In this document: in pieces, positions 33,483 through 45,924 of the stretch
Layout of the letters: each line of letters begins with the position of its first letter
Position numbering within the stretch: the stretch's first letter is position 1
NCBI GenBank assembly: GCA_030035585.1
Contig: CM057474.1
Span: forward strand, 5,130,001 to 5,194,000
DNA length: 64,000 nt
Direction: 5' to 3'
Source of the DNA: Dugong dugon
Lineage: Eukaryota > Chordata > Mammalia > Sirenia > Dugongidae
The notes under the pieces: generated by a model
Database searches by the model: none
Told to the model about the DNA's origin: nothing
What the model saw: only the letters and a program-made list of their open reading frames with translations
Program-made: the position numbers and the translations under genes

Positions 33483-35112
33483 TCAGTTTATTAGAAAGTT
33501 TTATATGATGGTAATCATGGAAACAACTGTGATGACCAAGTCATTATTGCCATTTCCCATGAACTATTAGGTTTCTTGGGCGACTCATTCAGTTTACAGC
33601 TGGTTCTTGCAGTCTGCTAAAAAGTGCCTGTGTTCGTCTATTAAGACTTTTTTTTTTAATTCTCACCCCACACCACTACAGAGACAATTCATGCTTGATC
33701 TAGATTTGCTGCGTTTTTGCCTAAGTATATTTTTTCATGGGTCTCTGTTGAAGGAGTAGATCTCAGTTCAGTCTTTTCTCCACTGAAGACTTTGTGAAAA
33801 TTTACAGTTAATTTTCTTTATTTAATTCAGCAAATGTTTTTTGGCTGTTTTATGTATTTTGGACATAAGGGCTTGAAATGTATTTAAAAATTTAACACGC
33901 AGTCTCTATTTTAGACAAGGTATAATCTCAATGGAGAAAGAAAACACGTACCGTGAGTGAGGAAACAGCAGAAATCTGATAATATATCACGAGGAGCAGT
34001 GTGGACAGTATTTGGGTGCCCTGGGGAGCTGTTTGGACACTCACCTCTACAGATCAGCGAAGAGAGAGTTCAAGTTAGCCTAGAGGTTTTAACAAAGCCT
34101 TTATACAGGAGTTAGGCCTTGAACCTTTGACACTTATTTTTCTTAATAGCTGCAAAAAACAAACAAACAAAAACTTTTAGTTTGGGAGGACAAGACTTAC
34201 AAAGAGGTGTGGATAAGAAAAGTTCCAGGAGTGGGGTTCCTGAACTAGAGTGATTTTAAATTAGATTTTAATAGTAATATTTAGAGTATTCTGACTAATA
34301 GGAATGGGACTATTTTTTCCCTTAAGGAAAATAATCATCACACAGAAAATAGACAAAACTGGAGCTGATGTGGTCAAGTGGGAGTGGGGAAGGGGGTCAT
34401 GCATGGAAGGTCCAGAAACCCACCCACTCCCCCCACATCATGTTGCCCTCGGGTCACCCTAAGACCCTGTGAGGCTCAGCAAGATATATTTTGAAAACCA
34501 TTGCTCAGAGTATTGAAAATGCTAATATGTTGAAGAAGCAGAATTATAAATCACTGAACTAATACTGCTGAAATGCTTTCTTAATCATGTTTCATGTTCT
34601 TAAATTGCTTTTTAATCATTATTTGAATATCTTGAGGTGCTTGAAAATTATAAAGGAACGATTTACATAAGGCTAAATTAATATCATTAACGAAACCCTC
34701 AGATAATTATTTAGAGAATAAAAAAAATTAGTAACATACATATGCCTTTTAAGCTGTTAAGCTCAGCAAAAACTTTTGGATATTAAAACAAGCAAACAAG
34801 CAAGCAAGCAAGCGAACAAACCAACCAACCACCCTCTGTCTATATGGAGGCCTTAATGGTCTAATCCAGAGTTCTAACCTGGAAATCTCTAAGTCAGTTT
34901 GAAGCGTTCTCCTCCTCCACATCATCTACTCACAAAGTCATATGTCTATTCGCAGCACTCCCCACCTCCATGTCTATTTCCTTTAGAGCATGTTTAATAT
35001 TAGGCTAATATTCTGTTCCAGGCTGAGGTTCTGCCTAACAGTTAACGCTCAATGAAACCACAGTACTCACGTGGGACTCAAATACTTACAATTCTGGTTG
35101 AGCTAGTTAAAG
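33483..35112. other. No recognisable gene or named repeat
   Basis: About 1.6 kb of AT-rich DNA. A low-complexity (CAAG/CCAA)n stretch occurs at 34787-34832. The block near 34370-34510 ends 'ttttgaaaaccattgct', a wording seen at ends of some hAT elements, but I cannot define an element. Confidence 0.4.
34787..34832 (+). repeat. (CAAG)n/(CCAA)n simple repeat
   Basis: Four-base repeats 'aagcaagcaagcaagcg' followed by 'accaaccaacc'. Confidence 0.85.
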
Positions 35113-35347
35113 CGTTGAAATTAGTATCTACTATTTACTGAGAATATATCAAGTGCTGGTCTTTGGGCTAAACTCTGTACATACAGTAGCTCATTAAATC
35201 TTCACAACACCTCTCTGTTATATAACATTACCCTCATTTTATTCGTGAGGAACTTGAGGCATAAGGAATTAAGAACCCTGACCAAGGTCACTCAGCTAGC
35301 ACGTATCAGGTTGGGATAGACCCAGGTCTGCTAACTTCAACACGTAT
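35113..35347 (+). repeat. MIR, nearly full length
   Basis: Sense MIR: 'ctactatttactgagaatat', 'agctcattaaatcttcacaa', 'ttattcgtgaggaacttgag', 'caaggtcactcagctagcac' in order. Confidence 0.85.
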
Positions 35348-36071
35348 GTCCTTCCAGGAGGCCACAGGGATGTTGTCATATATGCTAACCAGCAGATAGG
35401 GCTCTGGCTCACTCGGTCTGTTCTTTAAATGTAACCTCTCCTTGTAACACATTCCACTGCTTTCTTCCCCCCTTAGAACACACTGAGGTCTACTTTTCTA
35501 TTTAACTGAGTGTTTCAACACATGGGTTGTGGGCTAGTCGATATGACAAAGGCCAGGGGAATTATTGGAGGGGATTGTGGAAGTTGGGGTATTTCAGAGT
35601 ATTTCCATTTGAGATGTTAGTGCTATTAAGTTAAAAAGATGTTATTTCTTATATAAAGGTGAAAGTGTGCCTTGCAAGCCTGATAATATATTGAAAATTT
35701 GTTGAGCCTCTTCTGAGTTTGAAACTATTTGCCTGTGTTTTCACCATGTAGCTTCAAGACATCCCTGAAAGTACAACAGCCCATGTGGGCATTTTCCGGA
35801 TAGCCATGACTGTCTTGAGTCAGGAAGGATGGGTAATTTTCATCAATCTCCTGCTGGCTTCCGGAATATTTTACAACTTTGCTAATTACAGACATCTGCA
35901 TAGCACTAAGTCTCTGGCAATTAAACACAAATTGAGGCAATTTGATAAAACTCTGATGCTAAGAATATACCTTTTCAATTCTTTTTCTTGACTAGAATCT
36001 GTGGTCTGCTCCAATGGCCTGCTGGCAAGTCAGATGAATACTGTAAATATTTGTGAGGAATTCTGGATGAA
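35348..36071. other. No recognisable feature
   Basis: Frames of 68-71 codons at 35725-35991 overlap on opposite strands and have no domain. No repeat identified. Confidence 0.45.
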
Positions 36072-36242
36072 AGGAGCCTTGGGGGTGCAGTGATTAAGAG
36101 CTCAGCTGCTCACCAAAAGGTCGGCAGTTCGAATCCACCAGCCGCTCCTTAGAATCCCTGTAGGGCAGTTCTACTTTGTCCTATAGGGTCGCTATGAGTC
36201 AGAATTGACTCAATGGCCATGGGTTAGGTTTGTTTTTTCTGG
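36072..36242 (+). mobile_element. AfroSINE (short form), well preserved
   Basis: Full sense copy. The tRNA-like head begins 'aggagccttgggggtgcag', with a consensus-like B box in 'gcagttcgaatccacc', and the tail ends 'ccatgggttaggtttg'. Confidence 0.9.
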
Positions 36243-36899
36243 ATGAAAAGTGCTTTGCCCATGATTCCATTTTTGTGCTATTTCTTACCTTACCAAATAC
36301 TTCCCAAACAAGAAAGGAAGAGCTCAGATTACTTCCCTGAAATCTGTTGCTGAGAGTCACTAAAAGTAATTACTCCTTAAAGGGGCTTCTCTTGAATTCT
36401 CAGTACTTCCTGATACTTTACCAATTTTTTTTTTTAAATTCTCCAAGTGACACTTTAGGATTGTGGAAGGTTGTAATTTAAATGTCAGAATTTTTTTTCA
36501 TTTAAAATGTATGTCATACCCCAATGTCATTATAAATATCATTTGCTACACATGTTTAACATTTCTGGGACACAGCTGGACAGACTGACATTTTTACTGA
36601 GAGCCAGCAAATATATAAGAGTTTACACATGATATAAGTTCTCTTGTTTAGCCTCATGATAGGGCCACTATGCTGACAAACTTTATTTGATTCAGAATCT
36701 TCAAAGAATGCACCCAGGTGTCTTTTATGACTCTGTGTCATATAAAATGTTTGAATAAATATTTTATAGATCTTGCAAAGTTTTTTATTTTAGGTTCTTT
36801 TCTAGATGCCCACAGATCTCCAGTGTCTTATAAGGTGACACCAACCTTTTTAAATTTCTGTCGTATTTTCTCTACAGAAAGCTTAGAATAGCCTTTTAA
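36243..36899. other. No recognisable feature
   Basis: AT-rich DNA with an A/T tract at 36425. Nothing assigned. Confidence 0.5.
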
Positions 36900-37615
36900 A
36901 AAATTATTCTGTAAAAATATAGATAACATTTGCTATTTCAACATTTCTCACGATTCTGTGACACCAATTACATCGATCATGTTGTGTAACCATCACCAGA
37001 ACCTGTTGCTAAATTTTCCATCTCCATAAACACAAACCCCACCTATCTAAGCAAGGAGTCCCCCCTTAATTATTAAATAATAATTTAATATTTTTCATTA
37101 ATGCTTTCAGAGATGACAGAGATCTAAATAGATAGTAACAGTGTTTTAAGGTGTATGGGTCTATATTATCATTTGTCAGCTTTGTTTCCAAATGAAAGGA
37201 TACCGACATTTAAAAAAGTAAATTAACTGAAGATGCTTACACCTCCTTCCAGTCAACCCAATTTTATTTTTATAGTCCCTTCTAGTACTTGTCCACATTT
37301 GTATTAATTTTTTTACTTATCGTAGTACATTTTCTATTTGTATTGTTCTATTGTTATTTAATGTTATATCATAAAAAATAGTGTATTTCCATAGTGTTAC
37401 ATAGTCTTTAAAAGGATAATTTTTAATAACCGCATAAGTGTTCCGTTTCAACCTTTACTTAATTGTTGAACGTGTAGATTGTTGCCATTTTTCTAGATAC
37501 GTATAAAAAAATATGAAATAAAAACCTTTGTACTTGAAGTTCTTTTATATTTTTAGTGTAATATCTTAGGATAAATTCCCAAAAGTGGGGCTACTGAGAC
37601 ATAAGATATGAATAT
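36900..37615 (-). mobile_element. L1M 3'-UTR fragments
   Basis: Two antisense L1M-type blocks: 36900-37050 ('gctatttcaacatttctcac', 'gtgtaaccatcaccagaacc') and 37380-37615 ('tgttgaacgtgtagattgtt', 'aaattcccaaaagtggggct'). The middle is AT-rich and less clear. Confidence 0.6.
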
Positions 37616-37629
37616 TTTTATTACCTTTT

Positions 37630-37785
37630 GATACCAAACCAAACCAAACCTGTTGCCGTCAAGCTGATTTTGACTCATAGCAACCCTATAAGACAGAGTA
37701 GAACTGCCCCATATGGTTTCCAAGGCGTGGCTGGTGGATTCGAACTGCCGACCTTTTGGTTAGCAGCCGTAGCTGCCAAATATCT
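37630..37785 (-). mobile_element. AfroSINE, head truncated
   Basis: Antisense copy, 'accaaaccaaaccaaacctg' to 'ggttagcagccgtagctg', missing the outer part of the tRNA-like head. Next to it lies a sense tail fragment. Confidence 0.8.
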
Positions 37786-37859
37786 TTTCAACAGCACTGC
37801 GCCAATTTATATTGCCAGCAGTGATGTATGTGTTTAACTTAAACCACACCAACGTTAAT

Positions 37860-37920
37860 ATCCCATAGGGTCGCTATGAGTTGGAATCGACTCGACAGCA
37901 AGGGGTTTTGTTTTGGTTTT
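37860..37920 (+). mobile_element. AfroSINE 3' fragment
   Basis: Only the tail is present: 'cccatagggtcgctatgagt' to 'aaggggttttgttttggtt'. Confidence 0.75.
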
Positions 37921-38690
37921 ATCTTTTATCCACCTCTGTTTTTTCTTCTATAATTGTTAGGGAAAGCTCTTAGACCATACTTAGCTTTGAAAATCTCATG
38001 TATATTAACGACTTTTTAAGAAAGAACAGACAACTCAAAATAAATGTAGCATGGAAGTTGTATCTTTCAAAACATTAAGCTACTTTTTTAATGGATTCTA
38101 CATAACTCCCTTGATAATGAATTCATTCTCAAATTGTCTCCTCCAGAAAGAAGCTTTTCACTGCAACTTAGCACTTTATCCTTTATTATTACTATTGTTG
38201 CAACTGTTTACCTAATAATACTCTATCAGTCATTTGACAAAGGTCGACAGAATTTGATGGTCTCTGTTTACTGAATTTGTACTAAAAGCAAGAGTCTCTT
38301 ACTTAAAATTCAAGTAATGATGCTTGTGTAGTGAGTGAAAGGTTGACCTTATATATGAGGTTCCAGGAAGTGATGTAAGTAGTTCATAAAATACTCCCAA
38401 TAAAAATTAAATGATCGATTCTAGTGACAAAGCATATTTAGGCTCAAATCACTGACTAGTGTCTTTGCAAGGGACAGGAGGTATTAATAAAGAAATACCA
38501 CGTTTCATTTAAGAACGGTCTTCTTTTACCTGGGAACTTTGACTTAATTTTCCTAACTTGCAACTTTAGGAGGGGACTGTCAGGGGGAAAGAAGGCGTCT
38601 CTCTAACCGTCTATATCAACCCAAACAAAACTGGAAACAATGGTGCTATAGGTGTTGTAGTTGGATCACCCTAACAGTCCAAGCTGTTGC
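37921..38690. other. No recognisable feature
   Basis: AT-rich DNA without a gene or named repeat. Confidence 0.45.
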
Positions 38691-39190
38691 GATCATTTGT
38701 TGTTGTGTAACAAATTACCCAAAACTTAGTGGAAGAAACAGCCATTTGTTATGCTCATGGATTCTATGGGTCGGTAATTTAGACAGGGCACAATGAGGAC
38801 AGCTTGCCTCTGCTCCTTGTCTCATGGATTCTATGGGTAATTTGGACAGGGCACAATGAGAGCAGCTTGTCTGCTCCATGATGTCTGAGGTTGTAGCTGG
38901 AAGACTCAAAGCTTGGGGCTGGCATCCTCCCAAAGCTCATTTTCTCAGTTGTCTGGTGGTGGATGCTGGCTGTCGGCTGGCTTAGTTCCCCCAGAATTAA
39001 CATCCCAAGAAGAGGAAGCCAGGTGGATGCGTATCTTCTTAATGAACCAACCCTTGAAGTCATATGGCATCACTTCCACTGTACTGTATTGCCCAGAGCA
39101 GGCACAAGCTCCCCACCCAGATTCAAGGGATAGGGGACACTGATGACACCTCTTGAGGGGAGAAGTGTTAAAGTTACTTTGGAAATAAAC
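38691..39190 (-). mobile_element. MLT1-like or other MaLR LTR, diverged
   Basis: Antisense LTR-like sequence: 'gtgtaacaaattacccaaaa', 'gctcatggattctatgggtc', 'tggtggatgctggctgtcgg', 'ccacccagattcaaggg'. The order matches a common mammalian LTR type read in reverse. It contains a tandem duplication at 38755-38880. Class and ends uncertain. Confidence 0.55.
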
Positions 39191-39279
39191 AAGAAGGATG
39201 GGGGAAATATCGTGGCAGTCATTAGTAAAATACAACTTGCCACGCAAGAGACATGAAGAATACAGTGGACATACACTGT

Positions 39280-39475
39280 GATGTAATGGTTAAGCAGCTT
39301 GGCTCCTTACCGAAAGGTCTCCGTGGATGGAACCCACCAGCTGCTCTGAGGGAGAAAGATGGCAGCAGTCTGCTTCCGCAAAGATTTACAGACTTGGAAA
39401 CCCAGTGGGGCAGTTGTACTCTGTCCTATAGGGTCGCTAGGAGTCAGAATTGACTTGACAGCAATGGGTATTTTT
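39280..39475 (+). mobile_element. AfroSINE (long form)
   Basis: Sense copy with the internal block 'gagggagaaagatggcagca'. The head is diverged ('gtgatgtaatggttaagcag') and the tail ends 'gacttgacagcaatgggt'. Confidence 0.8.
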
Positions 39476-40220
39476 TTCTGAGTTTTTAAAACACTTCTGG
39501 AGAGGGTTTTCTGTCCGAAATAGCAGAAGAACTCTTACTGGCCAACCCTCCTACAGATAATAGTTATAAGCTCTCATAGAAATAGCTACTTGAAGAAGGA
39601 ACTGACTCTGCACGAGTGCAAACCTCTGTTAGCATCAGGCAGGGTAGCTAAAACTCTGGTAGGAACTTGTGGTCTTACTGGATGAAAAACTCGAGGGCAG
39701 AATTCAGACTGACCACGCTAGTTGAAAGTAAACAGGGGTGGGGGTGGGGTGGAATCTCAGAGAGAAGAAAGCCAGAAAAGTGAAGACTTACATTCTGCAT
39801 ATAAACTCTCTTCAAATCTCCACTCTCTTCTGAACAATGCATGTGCGGAGGGGATTCCAAGTAGCCCAGCTAAGGATAAAAAAAACTGCACAAGGACTTC
39901 AGCTTCCACCCATCCAGAAGACAACATATTTTGGGGATTTAGTCTAGCCAACTTAGTTCTGTGCTAAAAACAAACAGACAACAAAAATCAATATTCTTCT
40001 AAGGAAAATAATAGAATCCACAGACCCCATGGACTGGGTTTTATCCCTTTTGAAATGTGCACACATGCCTCTGGTAAAGCTCTCTAGTCATATAGGTTTC
40101 AGTTAACTTTCTAAGGCTTACTCTTAGCCCAGGAACCAAGTTTCAGCAGTTTGTTCAGAAAGCTCCAAGGGTACAGACACACAAATATATTTTCTTTAAA
40201 TCCCATAATCATGTTATATG
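39476..40220. other. Possible L1M remains
   Basis: Includes a G-rich run at 39733 and a stretch near 39960-40030 ('acaacaaaaatcaatattct') reminiscent of L1 5' parts. I cannot place the block securely. The 81-codon frame (39722-39967) is chance. Confidence 0.3.
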
Positions 40221-40624
40221 GTTCCATTGCATGTGTTTCTGCAAGAAGCAAAATGCATCTTTGATAAGAAAGAGACTCAAAACAGTGGTTTCCTCTAGCG
40301 GTGGGATGTAAATTGACTGAGAACGGCCATGAGAGAACCTTCTGGGGATTGGAAGTATTTTAAGTCTTTTTCGTGTTAAACCGACATGTGCATTTAAAAA
40401 AAAAAAAAAACAACTCACCAAACATTCGCTGAAGATTTGTGCATTTTAGTGTATGTAATTTTATCAAAAAATAGAATCTCAAAAAATGTTGAACTCTAGT
40501 TCATAAAATGCAAACTGAAGTGTTCAGAGGTGAGGCATACTTTGAAGTACATCAAAAATAACATAGATGTTTGGATGGATGGATATGTGAAAAAGTGGGT
40601 GTAGTAAAGTCAATTATAATATTT
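40221..40624 (+). mobile_element. L1M 3' end
   Basis: Sense L1M 3' UTR: 'aaaacagtggtttcctctag', 'agaaccttctggggattgga', 'gatttgtgcattttagtgta' and a second tail block, 'tgttgaactctagttcataa' with 'tggatggatggatatgtg'. An internal A-tract lies at about 40397. Confidence 0.75.
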
Positions 40625-40975
40625 GGCTGGCGGATATGCGCAGGGCTGGAACTAGAGAGGGCCAAGCAAAGCAGCCGGGGGGCCAAATTCAAGGAGACAC
40701 TCACTCTCAGGCTCCTGCAAGTGCAGGACTGGTACCTGAGAACAAGTGCCCCTTTAATTTTGCGCCCTGGGTGCTTTGCCTGACTCACCCGAGTTCCGGG
40801 TCGGTGAACATTCTGTCTATTACGGTAAAACCTGCAGAAGCCAGAACAGCGCAAGGCGGAAACCTATCAGAGAGGGAAAACTCAGCCATTTTCCACTAAA
40901 ACCAGCGATAGAAAAGTGGTAAGACTGCACCCTGTCTAAGGCGGAAAACTTGCGAGACCTGGAAAAACATGGCGG
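40625..40975. mobile_element. Possible DNA transposon remnant
   Basis: GC-rich, CpG-holding block cut into the L1M tail. Its left part starts 'gcggatatgcgcagggctgg'. Its right part has two related words, 'gcaaggcggaaacctat' (40850) and 'taaggcggaaaacttgcgag' (40938), as in terminal repeats of pogo/Tigger-type or hAT MITEs. Boundaries and family are not proven. Confidence 0.35.
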
Positions 40976-41475
40976 TCCTGCTGAGTTGCTGCTCTGAGGT
41001 TTCAGTGTGTCTGGTTATGCTTACACCATTGTAAGCATCCAGACCTAACTGTAGGGGCAGTGATGGAGGTGTGCTTCTCGGGTCCCCAGAAAGAGACAAC
41101 CTGCTGTGGGGAGTGCAGGTAGCTGACAGTCCTTGGCTTTAGGTGTTTTAAGGGTCTCTCAGCTTTTGAGTGGAGGCCATGCGCTTTCACGGCAGCCCTC
41201 AGCTTTCCTAACTGAGTTTGGTGGTGATAAAGGGGCTCACCGTTTCTGGTCACCATTGGGCTGACTGGGATTTTCATAGAGCTGCACCACAATCTGAGGT
41301 ATTTCCTACCAGTTCTCCCCAGCGGCCCACCACATCACAACAATCTTCTATGAGATGTGTGATGAGAATTTTGATTCCTATTTCATGGATGAAGAACTTT
41401 ATCTTGACCTTTAACACACTTTTCTTTAAAGGAGAAATTAAACTTCAGTTTGTTGTAGTGAATAAAAGCCCCCTC
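40976..41475. other. Unclassified segment
   Basis: A 96-codon minus-strand frame (41002-41292) lacks any domain I recognise. The sequence is moderately GC-rich, with no repeat identified. Confidence 0.35.
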
Positions 41476-41633
41476 CTAAAAACCCTGGTGGCGCAGTGGT
41501 TAAGAGTTCAGCCGCTAACCGAAAACTCGGCAGTTTGAATCCACCAATTGCCCCTTGGAAACCTTCCTGGGCAGTTCTACTCTGTCCTTAGGGTCGCTAT
41601 GAGTTGGAATCAACTCAACGGCAATGGGTGAGA
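41476..41633 (+). mobile_element. AfroSINE (short form)
   Basis: Sense copy from 'taaaaaccctggtggcgcag' to 'caactcaacggcaatgggt', preceded by AT-rich DNA. Confidence 0.85.
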
Positions 41634-43667
41634 CATAGGCAGCTATTTGTTCAGATTCTCTCTTAAAGTGGAACCTAATAGTTTCACAGGGAGCTTTCTT
41701 TAATATGGCAACATTATGAGCCCAATGGATATATGTTTTGTTCTCTTACAGATTTATTCTCCATTCCCAGCCATGAAAATAATAGAAAATTTCAGTTACA
41801 TAAAGCCTTGGCATATTTCAACTTACTTCAAAATGTAGTAATGTAAAATGAACAAAATGTGGTGGTATATATTACCTTATCTTTTTGTCAGCATAAAATT
41901 TTCTAGGAGGCGAAGTAAAAATACCCAGATCACGATATGTAAAGATGTGTGATATAAACCAAGAATATCAATAAAATTGTGAGTTATGGCATCAAGTCTG
42001 TTTCGACATATACAATTGTGTTGAGATTTTAAAGGTTTTAGAGCAGTCCTGGTCTTGTAAAATGTGCACGTACCACTTTAGAGTGAACGAATGATGTTGC
42101 CATGATCTCCTTTGGAATGTCTTACTTTGGGAAGGTATAAACCGAGCTTGATTTAATTTTATTGCCTATTTTTTGCTATAGATTCTATAACCAGATGCAT
42201 AGCTCATATATTTTTATGCGACTATGCTCGATGGACCCTGAAATTACAGATCATGATCTTTTTCACCAGCGGGGAAGCCTCCCTTTACTCTGCACTGCAC
42301 TCTAGTGTTTGCTTCTTAGCTTCAAGAGAGAGCACTCACCGGTGAGTTTTACTACAGTGACCAGGACGATTAATAGCTTCAGAGAAGCTTTAGGGAATCT
42401 TCTGGGCAGAGGCACAGCTAAACTCTCTAGGCCCCCGCTGAGCTGTCCCACAGAGCTGTAGAAAACAGATGACAGCATTTAGACACTTTAATTGGACTGC
42501 TTTTGGCTTTCTCCAGGTTTTATGAGATAGAGCCTTAAAAGTGGCAGAAGTAAAAACCCGGCTGTCACCATATTGTCAGAACTGAGTTTTACTCTCAAGT
42601 GGGAGTAGTTTTTCATCACGTTTAAGGTCAGCTTGCTCGTCACCTCAGATAGGGTCTTCTGGAGTCCGTTCTCCTTTGGAGACTCCATTCATTTTTTTTG
42701 CCCATTATTGAACGGATTTAAAGTGAAGGCACCTATATAAAAATCCACCACTCCAATGTCACTGCTCTTCACTGGAGCATGGGTAGGTACTAGGTAGTTC
42801 CTTATAGCTACATAACTTTTGGAATAAAGCCGAATGAAACTTTAGGCTAGAAACAATTTTCTACTGAAGCATCTGTGACGTGTTGGTATCCCATGTAGGA
42901 TCTGAGAAACCTGGAGCTAACAGTTATCACACAGCTTGTCATGTTCTAATAAATTACCCAGGTAACTGTGTTTATAATCTTGGACTGGAAATCTTACTCT
43001 GCTTTTCGCCTACAGCCTTTATGGGTCTTCCAAGAAACAATCTGAGATTTCCCCAGTGATCTGATGTGCATTAAAAAAAAAAAAAAGGTAATATATAAGG
43101 CAACATGATTTAGTGTTAGCGGCTGCAGAGATGAATCAGTCTGTGGAAGTAGCATCTAATCTGTTTGGGTAATTTAATTCTCAACTTTGCTGATCTCCTA
43201 CCATGTTCAACCTACCTTGTGCGGAGGAGGAGGATATTAATGATAAATAACAATCTCTATTTTCAAGGAGCCCAGAGCCTTGTCATAAAAACATGTTTGA
43301 AGAATAATTCAAGAAAGATTGTTAGTATAATAATAAACAAAATAAACCTATCAGGAGAGTGAGTAATTATTTCCAACTGGGTATTAAAGAGATTTCATGG
43401 AGAAGAGTGTGTTGTTATATATCAAGTGCCGAATTTAAATAGTCCTGATAGCAATGGTACGATGCTGGTATAATTCCTATTCTGCATGAAAGTAAACGAG
43501 GTCTAGAGAAGTTGAGTGCTTGACTAACGTCTCAAATAATGACAGAGATTTTAAAGGAGTCTCTTCTGCTTAAAAACCTCTTCCTCTTTTCAGTTTCCCA
43601 TGATCAGGGTCTAACAGTGGATGTGGTAAACGGCTGTAGAATTTTTATCACTACATTCTTTTTATAT
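41634..43667. other. No recognisable feature
   Basis: About 2 kb of AT-rich DNA. A 14-A tract occurs at about 43073. The 65-66-codon frames found here have no domain. Confidence 0.5.
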
Positions 43668-43882
43668 ACGAGGAATCCCTAAGTGGTGCAAATGGACGAC
43701 ATGCTGGGCTGCTAACTGAAAGGCTGGGGGTCCAAGTCCACCCAGAAGCTCCTCAGAAGAAATACCTGGTGATCTCCTTCTTAAAAAATCATCTGTTGAA
43801 ACCGGATGGACCACAGTTCTACTCTGACACACATGGGGTGGCCATCAGTCAGAGTCTACCTGATGGCAACTGTTTTGTTTTT
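43668..43882 (+). mobile_element. AfroSINE (third subfamily), full length
   Basis: Sense copy: 'aggaatccctaagtggtgca' head, 'gaaagg..gggggtccaagtcc' B-box side, 'ctggtgatctccttc' block, 'ctctgacacacatggggtgg' body and 'cctgatggcaactg' tail. It defines the subfamily structure for the antisense copies in this window. Confidence 0.8.
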
Positions 43883-43977
43883 ATCTATGAGAAAATGGAG
43901 GCTCAAAACGTGTGAGTAATTTGCTTAATATTAAACAATCAGTGAATGTCGAGTCCATGCTTTTCACCTAGGTCTTT

Positions 43978-45420
43978 TTTTAATGATTTTATTATGGATA
44001 ACTTCAAACACACGCTCTAGAGAGACAGCTACATTTATAATGCACTCACATGTACCCATTATCCAGTTTCAACATTTATCATAGCCACACTTGAATTCAT
44101 TTATACTTCCTTTACTATCCCTGTGTGCGGAATTATTTTAAAACAAATCCCAGATATCATATCATTTCATCCATAAACATTTGAGCGTGTATTTCTGAAA
44201 GAAAAGAATTCTTACTAAAAAACATAACCATGGTGTCATGTTTACACCTAAAAAAAAAACAAAAAACAAAAACAAAGAAACCCAGAAGTTCCTTCATATT
44301 ATCAAATATCCAGTATGCATTGTCTCATTCATGTTTTATTTGTTTATTTTATATTGTTGATTTGTTCCAGTCGGGATCCCAACAGTGTGCACACGTTACA
44401 TTTTGCTTGCTGGTCTCATAGGGATTTATTTTTTTATTATATAGGTTACCCTTCCTTTCAAAGGAGGCCTGGTATTGCAATGGTTAAGCGCTCGGCTGCT
44501 AACTGAAAGGTCCACGGTTTGAACCTACCAGCTGCTCCATGGGAGGAAAGACCTGGTGCTCTGCTTATGTAAAGATTACAGCCTAGGAACCCCTATGGGG
44601 CAGTTCTACTCTGTCCTGTAGTGTCGATATGAGTCAGAATTGACTCAAAGGCACACAACAACAATCCTTTCTTTCATTTATTATTATAATTTTTTACTCG
44701 TCATTTATTTGTTGAAGAAACTGAGAAAGGTGTCCTGTAAAATTCCCTACTTTCTGGATATTGCTGATTTCATTCCCATTTCTTTAAAATCCTGTTCCTT
44801 CAGTCCCTGTGTTTCAGGTACTGGGGGTTAGATCAAGAGGCTTGATCAGATTCAGGTTATATTTTTGGGAAGACTGCGTCACAGGTGGTGGTCCATACTT
44901 CCGTCGAGATGCTTAATGTCCGACTGCCTACTTTTGTGATCTTAGCTGCCGGCGATCACTTTCCAGATCCAGAATTTCTTATGAATTTGCAAAATGGTAA
45001 CATCCTAATTCGTTTATTACATCTTTATTTACTAGCTGGAATGCTTCCATATTTTTTCTCGTCAACTTTTTGGATATCCTGTGGTATAGTTTTTACCAGA
45101 AAGATGTTATTTGCATGATTCTTTCTCTTTGTTTACCAGTTTTTAGAATAATGAGTTGGTTTCCTAGCATCGTCCAAAGCTGATCAGTTTTTTTTTTTTT
45201 AAGTCATCATTATGAATTCCTGGATTTTTAACATATTCGATTCATTTCACTCCATGATGTTATTATTCTTGCTGGTGCTCCAAATGACTCATCTTTTTAT
45301 AGTGGAAGCTACTTCAGGATGGTTCATGAGTTCTTTTGACAATATCCCAGTAATTTTTGATAGCTTCCTTGCCTTCTCAAATAATAAAATATTCAGCTTC
45401 ATTTTATAAATTTCCTGCCT
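43978..45420 (-). mobile_element. L1M (L1ME-like) 3' end, antisense, split by a SINE
   Basis: Two parts, 43978-44464 and 44666-45420, read as one antisense element. They carry 'ttttattatggataacttca', 'tgtacccattatccagtttc', 'aatcccagatatcatatcat', then 'agatcaagaggcttgatcag' and 'cttaatgtccgactgc'. The SINE at 44465 lies between them. Confidence 0.75.
44465..44665 (+). mobile_element. AfroSINE (long form) nested in L1M
   Basis: Sense copy with 'aggcctggtattgcaatggt' head, 'ggaggaaagacctggtgctc' insert and an (AAC)n-like tail. The flanks are TTTCA-like ('ctttca' at 44455, 'ctttca' at 44672), which may be part of the target duplication. Confidence 0.85.
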
Positions 45421-45562
45421 CTGGCTTTTGTATTTGTTCCCTCCACATAGTCCCTCTCATTCCATATAAGTGATAATTTTATTTAACTATGTCGACATAC
45501 TATTTCACATAAATATTTAAACATGTCCATGTATACTGTTCATATACACAGTGTACATACTT

Positions 45563-45747
45563 GTTTTGAGTTGCTGTTGAGTCAATTCTCACTCATGGCG
45601 ACCCTATGTACGTGGAGTAGAACTGCTCCCTAGGGTTTCCAAGGCTTCCACTTTTGGAAACAGGTCCCCAGGCCTTACTTCCGAGTCTCTGCTGACCTTT
45701 CAGCCAGTAGTCCAGTGCTTAATCATCTACACCACTCAGGGGCTCCA
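45563..45747 (-). mobile_element. AfroSINE (third subfamily), antisense
   Basis: From 'ttgagttgctgttgagtcaa' to 'ccactcaggggctcca', with the 'ggaaacaggtccccaggcc' block. Its head touches the microsatellite at 45748. Confidence 0.8.
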
Positions 45748-45924
45748 GAGTGTGTGTGTGTGTGTACATATATGTACAGACATACACACGTACACACACA
45801 CATACACAAACACACACATGCACACATACACACACACACAGACACACAGACATACATACATATATAACACACACACAAATACACATGTATACATACATAC
45901 ACACATACACACATACACACACAT
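45748..45924. repeat. Compound (TG/CA/CATA)n microsatellite
   Basis: About 177 bp of TG, then CA and ACAT/CATA units in several registers, lying exactly between two antisense SINEs. The 65-85-codon open frames over it are repeat-coded and not genes. Confidence 0.95.
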
